A stretch of 64,000 nucleotides of DNA from Xanthomonas sp. AM6 (GTDB lineage Bacteria > Pseudomonadota > Gammaproteobacteria > Xanthomonadales > Xanthomonadaceae). Positions 36,756 to 45,237 of this stretch are shown here, one piece after another. The translations under genes were made by a program, and so were the position numbers. The notes under the pieces are model-generated. The model was not told the DNA's origin. It did not search any database and saw only the letters and a list, made by a program, of their open reading frames with translations. The first letter of the stretch is position 1. Every line of letters begins with the position of its first letter. The stretch covers positions 3,870,501 to 3,934,500 of the forward strand of contig NZ_CP106869.1 in the NCBI RefSeq assembly GCF_025665335.1, read 5' to 3'.

Positions 36756-38600
36756 ATGAAGCGCCTGCTGCTCGCCGCCCTGCTCTGCACCGTCACTGTT
36801 GCCGCATCCGCGGCGCAGCGGCACGACGTCCTGCACCCCAGCGGCCGCTTCAGCGTGTACGGCCATGGCGCGGCCGCCACCCCGCCGATGGGCTGGAATC
36901 CCTGGAATGCCTTCCGCACCGAGGTCGACCAGGCGCGGATCCTGTCGGTGGTCGACACCATCCAGCACAGCGGCCTGCAGCGGGCCGGCTACCGCTACAT
37001 CAACATCGACGACGGCTGGTGGCTGCAGCGCCGCGCCGATGGCGAGATCGCGATCCGCACCGCGATGTTCCCCATCGCCAGGACCGCCGATGGCGGCAGC
37101 AGCTTCCGGGCCTGGACCGACCAGTTGCACGCGCGCGGCTTCAAGGCCGGCCTGTACACCGACGCCGGGCGCAACGCCTGCTCGCAGGCGTTCGACCGCA
37201 GCAGCCCCAACCTGCCGGTGGGCAGCGTGGCCGAGCGCGAGATCGGCTTGCAGGGCTTCGAAGCCTCGGACCTGAAGACCATGTTCCAGGACTGGGGCTT
37301 CGACTACCTGAAGGTGGACGCCTGCGGCCTGGCCGATTTCGCCGCCGACAGCGTGCCGGTGCGCGAATCGGCCCACCGCGCGTTGCGCCCGCTGATCGTG
37401 CGCGGCGACGCGCTGCGCAGCGACCGCGATGCGGTGGAGACCCACTACGCACGCATCGGCCGGCTGCTGGCCGAGCTCAATCCCGACGACGACTACGTGC
37501 TGTCGATCTGCCCATGGGGCGAGGCCGGCGTGCGCGACTGGGGCGGCAACCATGGCCACCTGTGGCGCACCAGCCCGGACATCGAGCCGACCTGGGACAG
37601 CATGCTGCACAACTTCGATTCGGCGTCGCGGCGCGAGCTGTACGCCGGCCCGGGCCGCTGGAACGATCCGGACATGCTCGCGGTCGGCCTGGGCGCGTTC
37701 GATGCCGCGCACCTGACCGAAGCGCGCACCCATTTCTCGCTGTGGGCGATGCTGTCCGCACCGCTGCTGCTGGGCTTCGACCTGACCCGCGCGCCGGATC
37801 CGCTGCTCGAACTGCTGCGCAATCCCGAGGTGATCGCGGTCGACCAGGATCCGGCCGGCAACCAGGCCACATTGGCCGTCGACGACGCGCCGGTGCAGGT
37901 GCTGGTCAAGCCGCTGTCGGCGCGCGGCGAACGTGCGGTGCTGCTGTTCAACCGCGGCGACGCCCCGGCCGTGGCGCAGGTCGATGCGCGGCAGATGAAG
38001 CTGGCCGCCGGCACCGCGTTCGCGGTTCGCGACCTGTGGCGCCGCCGCGACCTGCCGCCGCAGCGGGGACCGCTGCGCTATTCCCTGGCGCCGCATGCTG
38101 CGGTGATGCTCAAGGTCAAAGGCGCGCCGGTCGAAGCGGACGCGACGCTGCTGAGCGAAATCACCGGGCGCATCCACGTCGCCGCCGATGGCCTGCCGAC
38201 CTACGCCACCAGGCTGGAGGCCGCCTCCGGCACGCCGCGCGCCGACGTCACCCCGTATGGCCAGCCGCTGAGGATCGCCGGCAACACCTACGCGTACGGT
38301 ATCGGCGCGCACGCCGACTCCCGCCTCGAGGTCCTCGTGCGCGGCGAATTCGCGACGTTCAGCGCATCGCTCGGAGTGCAGGAAAGCGCCGCGCGCGACA
38401 CCGGCACGACCGTGTTCCGCATCTACGGCGACGCCAGGCTCCTGTACGAGAGCGCGCCGATGACCGCCCGCGATCCGCCGCTGCCGGTGGATCTTCCCAT
38501 CGGCAACGTCGGCGTCCTCGAACTGGTGGCCGCCGCAGGCGATGTCCCCGCCGGCGAACTGCCGCCGCTGGTGGTCTGGGGACACCCGTTGCTGCACTGA
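36756..38600 (+). CDS. GH27 alpha-galactosidase/alpha-GalNAc-ase with NPCBM domain
   Basis: A 614-residue secreted glycosidase. A signal peptide (MKRLLLAALLCTVTVAASAA) precedes a GH27 catalytic barrel with PPMGWNPWNAF, YINIDDGWW, the nucleophile strand DYLKVDACG, and WRTSPDI, which should hold the acid/base aspartate. WNDPDMLAVG closes the barrel. A beta domain follows, and the last 150 residues (from about 465, with YGQPLRIAGNTYAYGIGAHADSRL) form an NPCBM carbohydrate-binding module. GH27 enzymes remove terminal alpha-galactose or alpha-GalNAc. AAGGA lies upstream of the ATG. It is the last gene of the catabolic operon, 42 bases after the kinase. Confidence 0.9.
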   Translation: MKRLLLAALLCTVTVAASAAQRHDVLHPSGRFSVYGHGAAATPPMGWNPWNAFRTEVDQARILSVVDTIQHSGLQRAGYRYINIDDGWWLQRRADGEIAIRTAMFPIARTADGGSSFRAWTDQLHARGFKAGLYTDAGRNACSQAFDRSSPNLPVGSVAEREIGLQGFEASDLKTMFQDWGFDYLKVDACGLADFAADSVPVRESAHRALRPLIVRGDALRSDRDAVETHYARIGRLLAELNPDDDYVLSICPWGEAGVRDWGGNHGHLWRTSPDIEPTWDSMLHNFDSASRRELYAGPGRWNDPDMLAVGLGAFDAAHLTEARTHFSLWAMLSAPLLLGFDLTRAPDPLLELLRNPEVIAVDQDPAGNQATLAVDDAPVQVLVKPLSARGERAVLLFNRGDAPAVAQVDARQMKLAAGTAFAVRDLWRRRDLPPQRGPLRYSLAPHAAVMLKVKGAPVEADATLLSEITGRIHVAADGLPTYATRLEAASGTPRADVTPYGQPLRIAGNTYAYGIGAHADSRLEVLVRGEFATFSASLGVQESAARDTGTTVFRIYGDARLLYESAPMTARDPPLPVDLPIGNVGVLELVAAAGDVPAGELPPLVVWGHPLLH

Positions 38601-38847
38601 ACGCGCAGACGGCAAGGTCTCACCCGCCTGCCCGTTCGACGGCAGGTTGCTGGCCGTCACGCTCACCGATTCATCGACCTGATCCGCGCGCTGGTCAGGC
38701 GGGGCCATGCCCGCGCCGGACCGCATCGCCGCGGCTTGCGGCAGTGCGGCGCGCTGTTTGGGCGCAGCGCACACGGCACCGCAGGTCTATCGGATGCCGG
38801 TACCGCGCGTGCCGTCGCGGGCACACGCTACGGCCTGCCGCATGCGG

Positions 38848-39405
38848 TTACGGCCGCCAGTTCGCGTTGCGCTCCCAGAACGCCACGCTGCGCCGGTAGG
38901 CCTCGCGATCCAGCGCCACGCCCGAGCCGCCCTCCTCCACGCCCAGCGCATTGCGCAACATCGTGATCGGCGCCATCGGGATCTCCTGCGGCTCGGCGGT
39001 GTAGAGGCAGCCGACCACGCCCCACTCCGCCTCGATCGGCGCGCCTTCCTGCGCCAGTTGCGCGCGGCTGTAGAGGATCGGCAGCAGATACTCGGCGACC
39101 GGCGGCTCGACGCCTTCGAACCAGCGCACCAGCACCGGCAGTTCCTCCTTGCTGCGCGCCTCGTAGCCGGAGCGCAGCAAGTGCCGGTTGGCCTCGGTGA
39201 TCGGCGCGGTCAGGCAGCGGGTCGAGGTCCAGTTGCGGTGCACGTGCAGCTTGCAGAACGGCGCGTAGCCGTCCAGCACCTGCAGCGGCGCGCTGTCGTT
39301 GAGGTGGCGCTCGAACTGCTCGGGCGTGCAATCCTGGATCGCGTTGCGGCGGCGGTCGCGCGGGAACAGGCGGGTGCGGGCGAAGGGCGTGAGGACGATG
39401 GACAT
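38848..39405 (-). CDS. DUF3228 family protein
   Basis: A 185-residue cytoplasmic protein that matches my memory of the DUF3228 family: it begins MSIVLTPFARTRLFPRDRR and has NAIQDCTPEQFERHLN, DGYAPFCKLHVHRNWTST, and the conserved GVVGCLYTAEPQEIPMAPITMLRNALG. The family has no known function. The start at 39405 fits these relatives; the upstream DNA is C-rich with no Shine-Dalgarno. It converges with the end of the GH27 gene across 247 bases in which I see nothing else. Confidence 0.75.
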   Translation of the reverse strand: MSIVLTPFARTRLFPRDRRRNAIQDCTPEQFERHLNDSAPLQVLDGYAPFCKLHVHRNWTSTRCLTAPITEANRHLLRSGYEARSKEELPVLVRWFEGVEPPVAEYLLPILYSRAQLAQEGAPIEAEWGVVGCLYTAEPQEIPMAPITMLRNALGVEEGGSGVALDREAYRRSVAFWERNANWRP

Positions 39406-39553
39406 GGCGGGGGAGGGACGCGAGGAAGTGCAAGCGTAGCGTGCCGGGCACGCGATGGACATCGCGGCCCGCGCCGTGGAAACGGCCGGCATCGCCGATT
39501 TTCCGCTTCACTTTCAGGTGGGAGTTCAACCCGACGCCTTGCCGGCGAAACCT

Positions 39554-39649
39554 CGGGGTCGAAGCCCCTCCTACGAAAGCCGGCGCGGTGGCGCCTGCCA
39601 CCGCGCAGGCATTACAGCCAACCTCGTGGGAGCGACTTCAGTCGCGACA
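39554..39649. repeat. Interspersed repeat modules B and A at the end of the M14 gene
   Basis: A CGGGGTCGAAGCCCCTCCTAC unit (module B type) lies at 39554-39574 and a GTGGGAGCGACTTCAGTCGC unit (module A) at 39626-39645. The second overlaps the last codons and supplies the stop codon of the M14 peptidase gene (stop at 39638). Confidence 0.8.
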
Positions 39650-40576
39650 CGACTGCGCTGGGTGCGCCAACGCATAGTCGATCGCCGCGCGGATCGCCGC
39701 CACCTGCGCGGCATTGCATTGCCCCGGCGTCGCCGTCGGACTGTCGGGGTAGACCTCGGTGGTGGTGACATAGCGCGCGTCGGTGATGCCTGCGCACAGA
39801 CCGAGCCGTTTCACCGGGTAGTTGATCACGCCATGCGCCACCACCGGCGAGCCGATGATGTTGCCATCGGCATCGGCCGGCGCGATGTGCGTGACCTGCG
39901 CGACCGCCGCGATCACCGCCTGCTGGAACGCCGGCTGCGGATTCTCGCTGTCGCCGACCAGATAGAAGCCATCGGGAATGCCGCCGGGTACGTAGGCGAC
40001 GCCGTCGCGCGCCGCCAGCGCCGGGCGGAACTCGGATTCGTCGCTGTCGGTGGTCTCGTGCAGGTCGATATGCATCGCGATGCGCGCGCGCAGCGGCGCG
40101 ACCAGCCGCAGCAGCGCGGCCGATTCCTGCGCCGGGCTGTCCTCGCGGAACGAGCGGTTGGGATCGATCGCGTCCGCGTTCCAGCGATGGATGCGCTCGT
40201 AGGCCCAGGGACTCACACACGGCGCCACCAGCAGGTTGGCGCGCCCGGCGTAGTCGGCCGCATGGCGCACGGCGAACTGCAGCGCGCCGTGCACGCCGCT
40301 GGTCTCGTAGCCGTGCACGCCGCCGGTCACCAGCATGCACGGCAGCGCCTCGTCCCATGCGCGGCTGCGCAGCGCCAGCAGCGGATAGCGCTCTTCGGCG
40401 TACGCCAGCATGCCGTATTCGACGACATCCCAAATCCCGCGCAGGCGTTCGACCGTCGCCACGACGTCCGCCTGGTAGCTGCGCTGCCGGCGCTGCAGCG
40501 ACAGCCACGCCGTCTTTTCCGCCGCCCCCCAGGGCGTGCCGGGCGTACCGATCGGATAGAAGGCTTCGAATGTCAT
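39638..40576 (-). CDS. M14-family metallocarboxypeptidase
   Basis: A 312-residue zinc carboxypeptidase-like protein. The first zinc motif is TGGVHGYETSG (H and E), followed by the substrate-binding stretch NADAIDPNRSF (N and R) and the third ligand in MHIDLHETTDSDESEF. These are the features of M14 peptidases, in the branch near succinylglutamate desuccinylase/aspartoacylase-like and bacterial M14 proteins. There is no signal peptide, so it is cytoplasmic. The C-terminus (PAQSCRD) and stop codon come from an interspersed repeat. The start at 40576 begins MTFEAFYPIGTPG; no strong ribosome-binding site is seen. Substrate is unknown. Confidence 0.78.
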   Translation of the reverse strand: MTFEAFYPIGTPGTPWGAAEKTAWLSLQRRQRSYQADVVATVERLRGIWDVVEYGMLAYAEERYPLLALRSRAWDEALPCMLVTGGVHGYETSGVHGALQFAVRHAADYAGRANLLVAPCVSPWAYERIHRWNADAIDPNRSFREDSPAQESAALLRLVAPLRARIAMHIDLHETTDSDESEFRPALAARDGVAYVPGGIPDGFYLVGDSENPQPAFQQAVIAAVAQVTHIAPADADGNIIGSPVVAHGVINYPVKRLGLCAGITDARYVTTTEVYPDSPTATPGQCNAAQVAAIRAAIDYALAHPAQSCRD

Positions 40577-41159
40577 GACGCAGTCCGCTTGTGCAGGTGA
40601 AGCGGCGGACTTTAGCACCGGAAGCCGGTCGCCTTGCATGCGCAGCGGCAAGGCGGACGGTGGACGAGCGAAGCCTGTCTGTGCCGCTGCGCCGAGCCGC
40701 ATCCGTGCGTTCGGAGCGCTGCAACGCCGATCGCCGCGCCGCTGCGTGCCATGCAAGGCCCCACGGCCCTGGCCCGGCCGGAGCACCGGCATCGAACCGC
40801 TCTCCAGCGACGCAACGCGGCTTCTTGCGACACAGCGCAATGCGCCGGGTTGGCACGCGCCCCCCCCACGCATCCATGGGCCCGCCGAACGCAGGGCACG
40901 CAGGCCACCTGCGCGCAACCTCGGCACTGCATCGCAGCAGCACGCTCCACCGCACCTGACAGAACCGGAAACCGATCCCGCTTTGCATCGGCCGATGCAC
41001 TGAATACGTATGTAGCCCATGCATGCTGCGCCGCGATGCGCGCTTAGCATCCACGCAGCGCCGCACGCCACGTGCTGCGTTTTCCGGACGGGGACCGGAT
41101 CCCTCGACGCCACGCATCGCGCCCGGCCCGCGCGGCGTCCCGACCCAAGGAGACCTGTG
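40577..41159. other. Divergent intergenic region, M14 peptidase / alpha-amylase
   Basis: These 583 bases contain no gene I can support. The only striking site is the palindrome ATACGTAT at 41004-41011, about 150 bases before the amylase start, which could be part of an operator. Confidence 0.4.
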
Positions 41160-42587
41160 ATGCGCGCACTGCCCACCGCTGCAACCGTCCCATTGCATCG
41201 CCACCGCTGGCGCATGGTCCTCGCCGGCCTGTTGCTGGCCCTGGCCACGGCCAGCGCCCAGGCCGACGTCATCCTGCACGCCTTCAACTGGCCCTACGCC
41301 ACCGTGGAAGCGCGGGCGGCGCAGATCGCCGCGGCCGGCTACCACAAGGTGATGGTGGCGCCGGCCTATCGCTCGCAGGGCAGCGAATGGTGGGCGCGCT
41401 ACCAACCGCAGGACATGCGCGTGATCGACAACCCGCTCGGCGACACCGAGGACTTCGCCAGCATGGTGCAGGCGCTGGCCGACGTCGGCGTGGAGACCTA
41501 CGCCGACGTGGTGCTCAACCACATGGCCAACGAGGCGGCGACGCGCCCGGACCTGAACTACCCGGGCAGCGCGGTGTTGGCGCAATACGCCGCCGACCCG
41601 TCGCGCTACGCCGCGCTGCGGCTGTTCGGCGACCTGTCGGTGAACGTGCTCGGCGGCGGCGATTTCGGCCCGGCGCAATGCATCACCGACTACGCCGACG
41701 CCTACCAGGTCCGTACCTACCGCATCTGCGGCGGCGGCAGCGATCCGGGCCTGCCCGACCTGCTCGGCAACGCCTGGGTGGTGCAGCAGGAGCGCAACTA
41801 TCTGCAGGCGCTGAAGGCGCTGGGCGTCACCGGTTTCCGCATCGACGCGGCCAAGCACATGCCCTTCGACCACCTCAACGCGGTACTCGACGCCGGCATC
41901 CGTTCCGGGGTGCACGTGTTCGGCGAGGTCATCACCACCGGCGGCGCCGGCACCGCCGACTACGACCAGTTCCTCGCGCCCTACCTGCAGGCCACGCCGC
42001 ACGCCGCCTACGATTTCCCGCTGTTCAATGCGATCCGCACCGCCTTCGCGTTCGGCGGCAGCATGGACGGCCTGGTCGATCCCGGCGCCTACGGCCAGGC
42101 ATTGCCCGCCGGCCGCGCGGTGACCTTCGCGGTCACCCACGACATCCCGAACAACGCCGGCTTCCGCTACGCCATCCTCGACCCGGTCGACGAGACCCTG
42201 GCTTACGCGTATCTGCTCGGCCGCGACGGCGGCGTGCCGATGGTGTACTCGGACAACAACGAGAGCGGCGACAACCGCTGGGTGAACGCCTACCAGCGCG
42301 ACGACCTCAAGCGCATGATCGGCTTCCACAACGCCGCGCAGGGCAGCGACATGCAGGTGCTGTCGCACGACGCCTGCCATCTGCTGTTCCGCCGCGGCGA
42401 CCTGGGCATCGTCGGCATCAACAAGTGCGGCACCGCGGTCACCGCCACGGTGGCGATGAGCGGCAGCGTGCTGCGCTGGAACGTGGACTACAGCGACGCG
42501 CTCGGCTCGGGCAGCGTGGTGCGCATCTCCAGCAGCAGCTACACCTTCAGCCTGCCGCCGCGGCAGGCGCGGATGTGGAAGCGCTGA
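41160..42587 (+). CDS. Secreted alpha-amylase (GH13)
   Basis: A 475-residue extracellular amylase. The signal peptide ends near ATASAQADV. The GH13 conserved regions are DVVLNHM (region I), GFRIDAAKHM (region II, with the nucleophile aspartate), VFGEVITTG (region III, acid/base glutamate) and FAVTHDIPNN (region IV, transition-state aspartate). The C-terminal beta domain ends at residue 475; there is no starch-binding module, and the length fits a minimal bacterial alpha-amylase. Start ATG 41160 has an excellent AAGGAG. It would hydrolyse alpha-1,4-glucan in plant starch. Confidence 0.93.
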   Translation: MRALPTAATVPLHRHRWRMVLAGLLLALATASAQADVILHAFNWPYATVEARAAQIAAAGYHKVMVAPAYRSQGSEWWARYQPQDMRVIDNPLGDTEDFASMVQALADVGVETYADVVLNHMANEAATRPDLNYPGSAVLAQYAADPSRYAALRLFGDLSVNVLGGGDFGPAQCITDYADAYQVRTYRICGGGSDPGLPDLLGNAWVVQQERNYLQALKALGVTGFRIDAAKHMPFDHLNAVLDAGIRSGVHVFGEVITTGGAGTADYDQFLAPYLQATPHAAYDFPLFNAIRTAFAFGGSMDGLVDPGAYGQALPAGRAVTFAVTHDIPNNAGFRYAILDPVDETLAYAYLLGRDGGVPMVYSDNNESGDNRWVNAYQRDDLKRMIGFHNAAQGSDMQVLSHDACHLLFRRGDLGIVGINKCGTAVTATVAMSGSVLRWNVDYSDALGSGSVVRISSSSYTFSLPPRQARMWKR

Positions 42588-43059
42588 CCTTTGGGTTGCG
42601 CTGCGCGTCCGTGCGGCTTCCTGGCAGCGATGCGCTGCGCGGCAGGCTGGAGGAGGACGTGGCCTGCCGCGCGATCGGCCAGTGCCGCTGGCCGCGCGCG
42701 GGTTGCTCGATCGCGCGCTCGCCAGGGGCCACGGTGTCGATGCCGGCAGGCGCATAACGGCATGGGGCGAGCGCGAGCCGGCGGTGAAGACCCCTTGTCG
42801 TGACGGGCACTCATGCGTCGAAGCGGCACAGGCGCGACCGGAGGGCGGGCCGCACTGCGAGGCGATGGAAGAAGCGAAGGCAACCGCGCCCGCGGGCGCG
42901 CGCCAGCGACCGACATCCTGATCCGGCCATGGGACCGCTCTGCCGGTGCATACCGCAGCCCAGCCGCGCCGGGTAGGCGCGCACAGGCGAGCCCCGCACA
43001 TTTGCACATCCATCCGGATGGAGAGATATACTCACCCCATCACCTGACGCGCCGTGCCC
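42588..43059. other. Intergenic region upstream of metF
   Basis: About 470 bases between the amylase and metF. The distal 400 bases hold only short open frames without supporting signals. The last 60 bases contain the metF promoter and its palindrome, listed separately. Confidence 0.4.
43002..43032 (+). promoter_or_regulatory. metF promoter with embedded palindromic operator
   Basis: TCCATCCGGATGGA at 43009-43022 is a perfect 14-base palindrome. It sits between TTGCAC (43002-43007, -35-like, 19-base spacer) and TATACT (43027-43032, a good -10). An operator at this place would block transcription of metF. I see no SAH riboswitch here, so metF seems to be controlled by a protein. Confidence 0.65.
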
Positions 43060-43884
43060 ATGACCGCCATCAGTTTCGAGTTCTACCCGCCCAAGACCGA
43101 CGAACAGCGCGCGCAGCTGGACCGTACCGCCGCGCGCCTGAAGGCCTACGCGCCGGAATACGTGTCGTGCACCTTCGGCGCCGGCGGCTCGACGCTGAGC
43201 TATACCTCCGAGACCGTGCGCCACCTGAAGCAGCACCATGGCTTCGAGGCGGCGCCGCACCTGTCGTGCGTCGGCGGCAGCCGCGAAGAGATCCGCGAAC
43301 TGCTCAAGCTGTACCGCGCGATCGGCTGCCGGCGCCTGGTCGCACTGCGCGGCGACCTGCCCTCGGGCATGGGCCATCCCGGCGACCTGCGCTACGCCGC
43401 CGACCTGATCGCCTTCATCCGCGCCGAGCACGGCGACGCGTTCCACCTGGAGGTCGGCGCCTATCCGGAGACGCATCCGCAGGCCAGCGACGCGCTGAGC
43501 GACCTGCGCCACTTCAAGGCCAAGGTCGACGCCGGCGCCGATGCCGCGATCACCCAGTACTTCTACAACGCCGACGCGTACTTCCATTTCGTCGATGCGG
43601 TGCGCAAGCTCGGCGTGCAGATCCCGATCGTGCCGGGGATCATGCCCATCGCCAATTTCAGCCAGCTGCGGCGGTTCTCCGAACAATGCGGCGCGGAGAT
43701 CCCGCGCTGGATCGGCAAGCGCATGCAGGCCTACGGCGACGACGCCGACGCGATCCGCGAGTTCGGCGCCGATCTTGTCGCCGCATTGTGCGAACGCCTG
43801 ATCGCCGGCGGCGCACCGTCGCTGCACTTCTACACGCTGAACCTGGCCAAGCCCACCGTCGGCGTGCTGTCGCGCCTGAAGTGA
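43060..43884 (+). CDS. metF: Methylenetetrahydrofolate reductase
   Basis: MetF reduces 5,10-methylene-THF to 5-methyl-THF, the methyl donor for homocysteine methylation, using FAD in the cytoplasm. The 274-residue product starts MTAISFEFYPPKTDEQ with the catalytic glutamate in FEFYPPK, and has YVSCTFGAGGST, LVALRGDLP, EVGAYPETHPQA and ITQYFYNADAYFHF, all typical MetF motifs. The ATG at 43060 was chosen over a GTG two codons upstream. The gene stands alone and has its own palindrome-containing promoter. Confidence 0.96.
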   Translation: MTAISFEFYPPKTDEQRAQLDRTAARLKAYAPEYVSCTFGAGGSTLSYTSETVRHLKQHHGFEAAPHLSCVGGSREEIRELLKLYRAIGCRRLVALRGDLPSGMGHPGDLRYAADLIAFIRAEHGDAFHLEVGAYPETHPQASDALSDLRHFKAKVDAGADAAITQYFYNADAYFHFVDAVRKLGVQIPIVPGIMPIANFSQLRRFSEQCGAEIPRWIGKRMQAYGDDADAIREFGADLVAALCERLIAGGAPSLHFYTLNLAKPTVGVLSRLK

Positions 43885-44323
43885 GCGCTTGCGCGTCCGG
43901 CGGACGCACGGCAGTGCGACGTCGGCGGCAATCGGCGTGGCGGCCGGCGGCCCTGCGCCGGATAGCGGCGAGCGCTGACGACCCGGCCATCCTGCATCCC
44001 TCGCGCAAGCAGCCTGGGCGCTTGGCCTCGCCAAACCCCCTGTAGGAGCGGCTTCAGCCGCGACGAGCGGAGACGGAAGCCCGCTCGGCTTCGGAACCTT
44101 TCGGGGCTGAAGCCCTGCCACAGTTCACCCGGATTGCCGCAAGCCTTTCGCAGCAATGCTGGGTGGGCCATCAATCGCGACGAGCAACGCAATCACGCAT
44201 CCCGGCGTCGCAGAAGCCCGGGACCGATGCACCCCGCAACGACGCGACCTGACGCCGCACCCAGGCAACCACCGGCGCCTTCCATTGCTTCCCAGATAAC
44301 GGACCTGCCGCTAGGCTGAGCCG
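43885..44323. repeat. Intergenic region with interspersed repeat modules
   Basis: Between metF and the next gene, a module A unit (TGTAGGAGCGGCTTCAGCCG, 44041-44060) and a module B unit (TCGGGGCTGAAGCCCTGCCA, 44101-44120) are present. Nothing else in the 439 bases looks like a gene. Confidence 0.65.
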
Positions 44324-44977
44324 ATGCGCACACGCCCATCGCTCCTCCTGTTGCTATGCCTGTGCGCCGCGCCTGCCGCCGCGCAGCAGGTCAATCGCTG
44401 CACCGGCGCCGACGGCGCCACCGTGTTCAGCGATCGCCGCTGCGAGGACCTGGGCGCGATCGACCGGCTGCCGCCGCGCGTCGCGCCCAGCGCCGCCAAC
44501 GAAGGCGCCAGCGGCCTGTACCGGCCGCAGTGCGTGCGCCGGCTCAGCGAACTGGCGCAGCAGATCCGCACCGCGGTGGACGCGCGCGACGTCAATCGCC
44601 TGTCCACGCTGTACTGGTGGAACGGCGTCTCCGACGCGGCGGCGCGGCGCATCCTCGACCGTCTCGATGCGATCACCCAGCGGCCGCTGGTCGCGATCGT
44701 GCCGGTGCTGCCGCAAGCACCGGCGCAGATGGAATCGCTGCCCGCCATGCCGCCGGCGGCGGACGCCGCGCCCGGCGCCGAACCGCACCCTGTCGCCGCC
44801 GACGCATCGGCAGCCACGCCAACGCCGGCCAGCACGGTACCCGGCGATACGGCGACACGGCCGCGCCCGCGCGCGACCGCGTTGCGCCTAGAGCAGACCC
44901 TCGGCGGCAGCGCGACGCCGACCTCGACGGTGCTGGGCCTGCGCCGGCAGTACAACTGCTTCTGGATCAGTTTCTAG
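44324..44977 (+). CDS. Secreted hypothetical protein with DUF4124-like N-terminus
   Basis: A 217-residue exported protein. The signal peptide (LLLLLCLCAAPAAAQQ) is followed by VNRCTGADGATVFSDRRCEDLG, which resembles the DUF4124 pattern (KC-DAGG-v-YSD-PC) common in xanthomonads. A helical region (YRPQCVRRLSELAQQIRTAVDARDVNRLSTLYWWNGVSDAAA) and a proline/alanine-rich low-complexity stretch (about 130-185) precede a conserved-looking C-terminal YNCFWISF. Cysteines suggest disulfides. Function is unknown. Confidence 0.7.
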   Translation: MRTRPSLLLLLCLCAAPAAAQQVNRCTGADGATVFSDRRCEDLGAIDRLPPRVAPSAANEGASGLYRPQCVRRLSELAQQIRTAVDARDVNRLSTLYWWNGVSDAAARRILDRLDAITQRPLVAIVPVLPQAPAQMESLPAMPPAADAAPGAEPHPVAADASAATPTPASTVPGDTATRPRPRATALRLEQTLGGSATPTSTVLGLRRQYNCFWISF

Positions 44978-45013
44978 CGCTTGCGCGAACGGTTCCGGCA
45001 GTCGACGCGACCG

Positions 45014-45081
45014 TGTAGGAGCGACTTCAGTCGCGACACGCGTTACCAGGAAGGCCTATCGCGACTGAAGTCGCTCCCACA
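45014..45081. repeat. Inverted pair of module A repeats
   Basis: GTAGGAGCGACTTCAGTCGC at 45016-45035 and GCGACTGAAGTCGCTCCCAC at 45061-45080 face each other across about 25 bases, making a long potential stem-loop. It may act as a transcript end for the convergent genes on either side. Confidence 0.8.
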
Positions 45082-45237
45082 GGTGGCGATAGCCCGACCG
45101 GAAGCCTTGTACGCAGCGCACGTACAAAGAGCCGCTGCGAGATCGGCGTGCATGCGTCGCAACGCTTCGCCTCGCGCAACAGGCCGCGATCGGCGCACGC
45201 CCGCATCATGCCGTGCGTCGGCGCCTACACCCCGCGC

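Noticed and set aside
43002-43059. Second SAH riboswitch in front of metF
   Set aside because: The leader is under 30 bases and lacks the GCTGCGACC and CAACGGCGC cores seen in front of ahcY.
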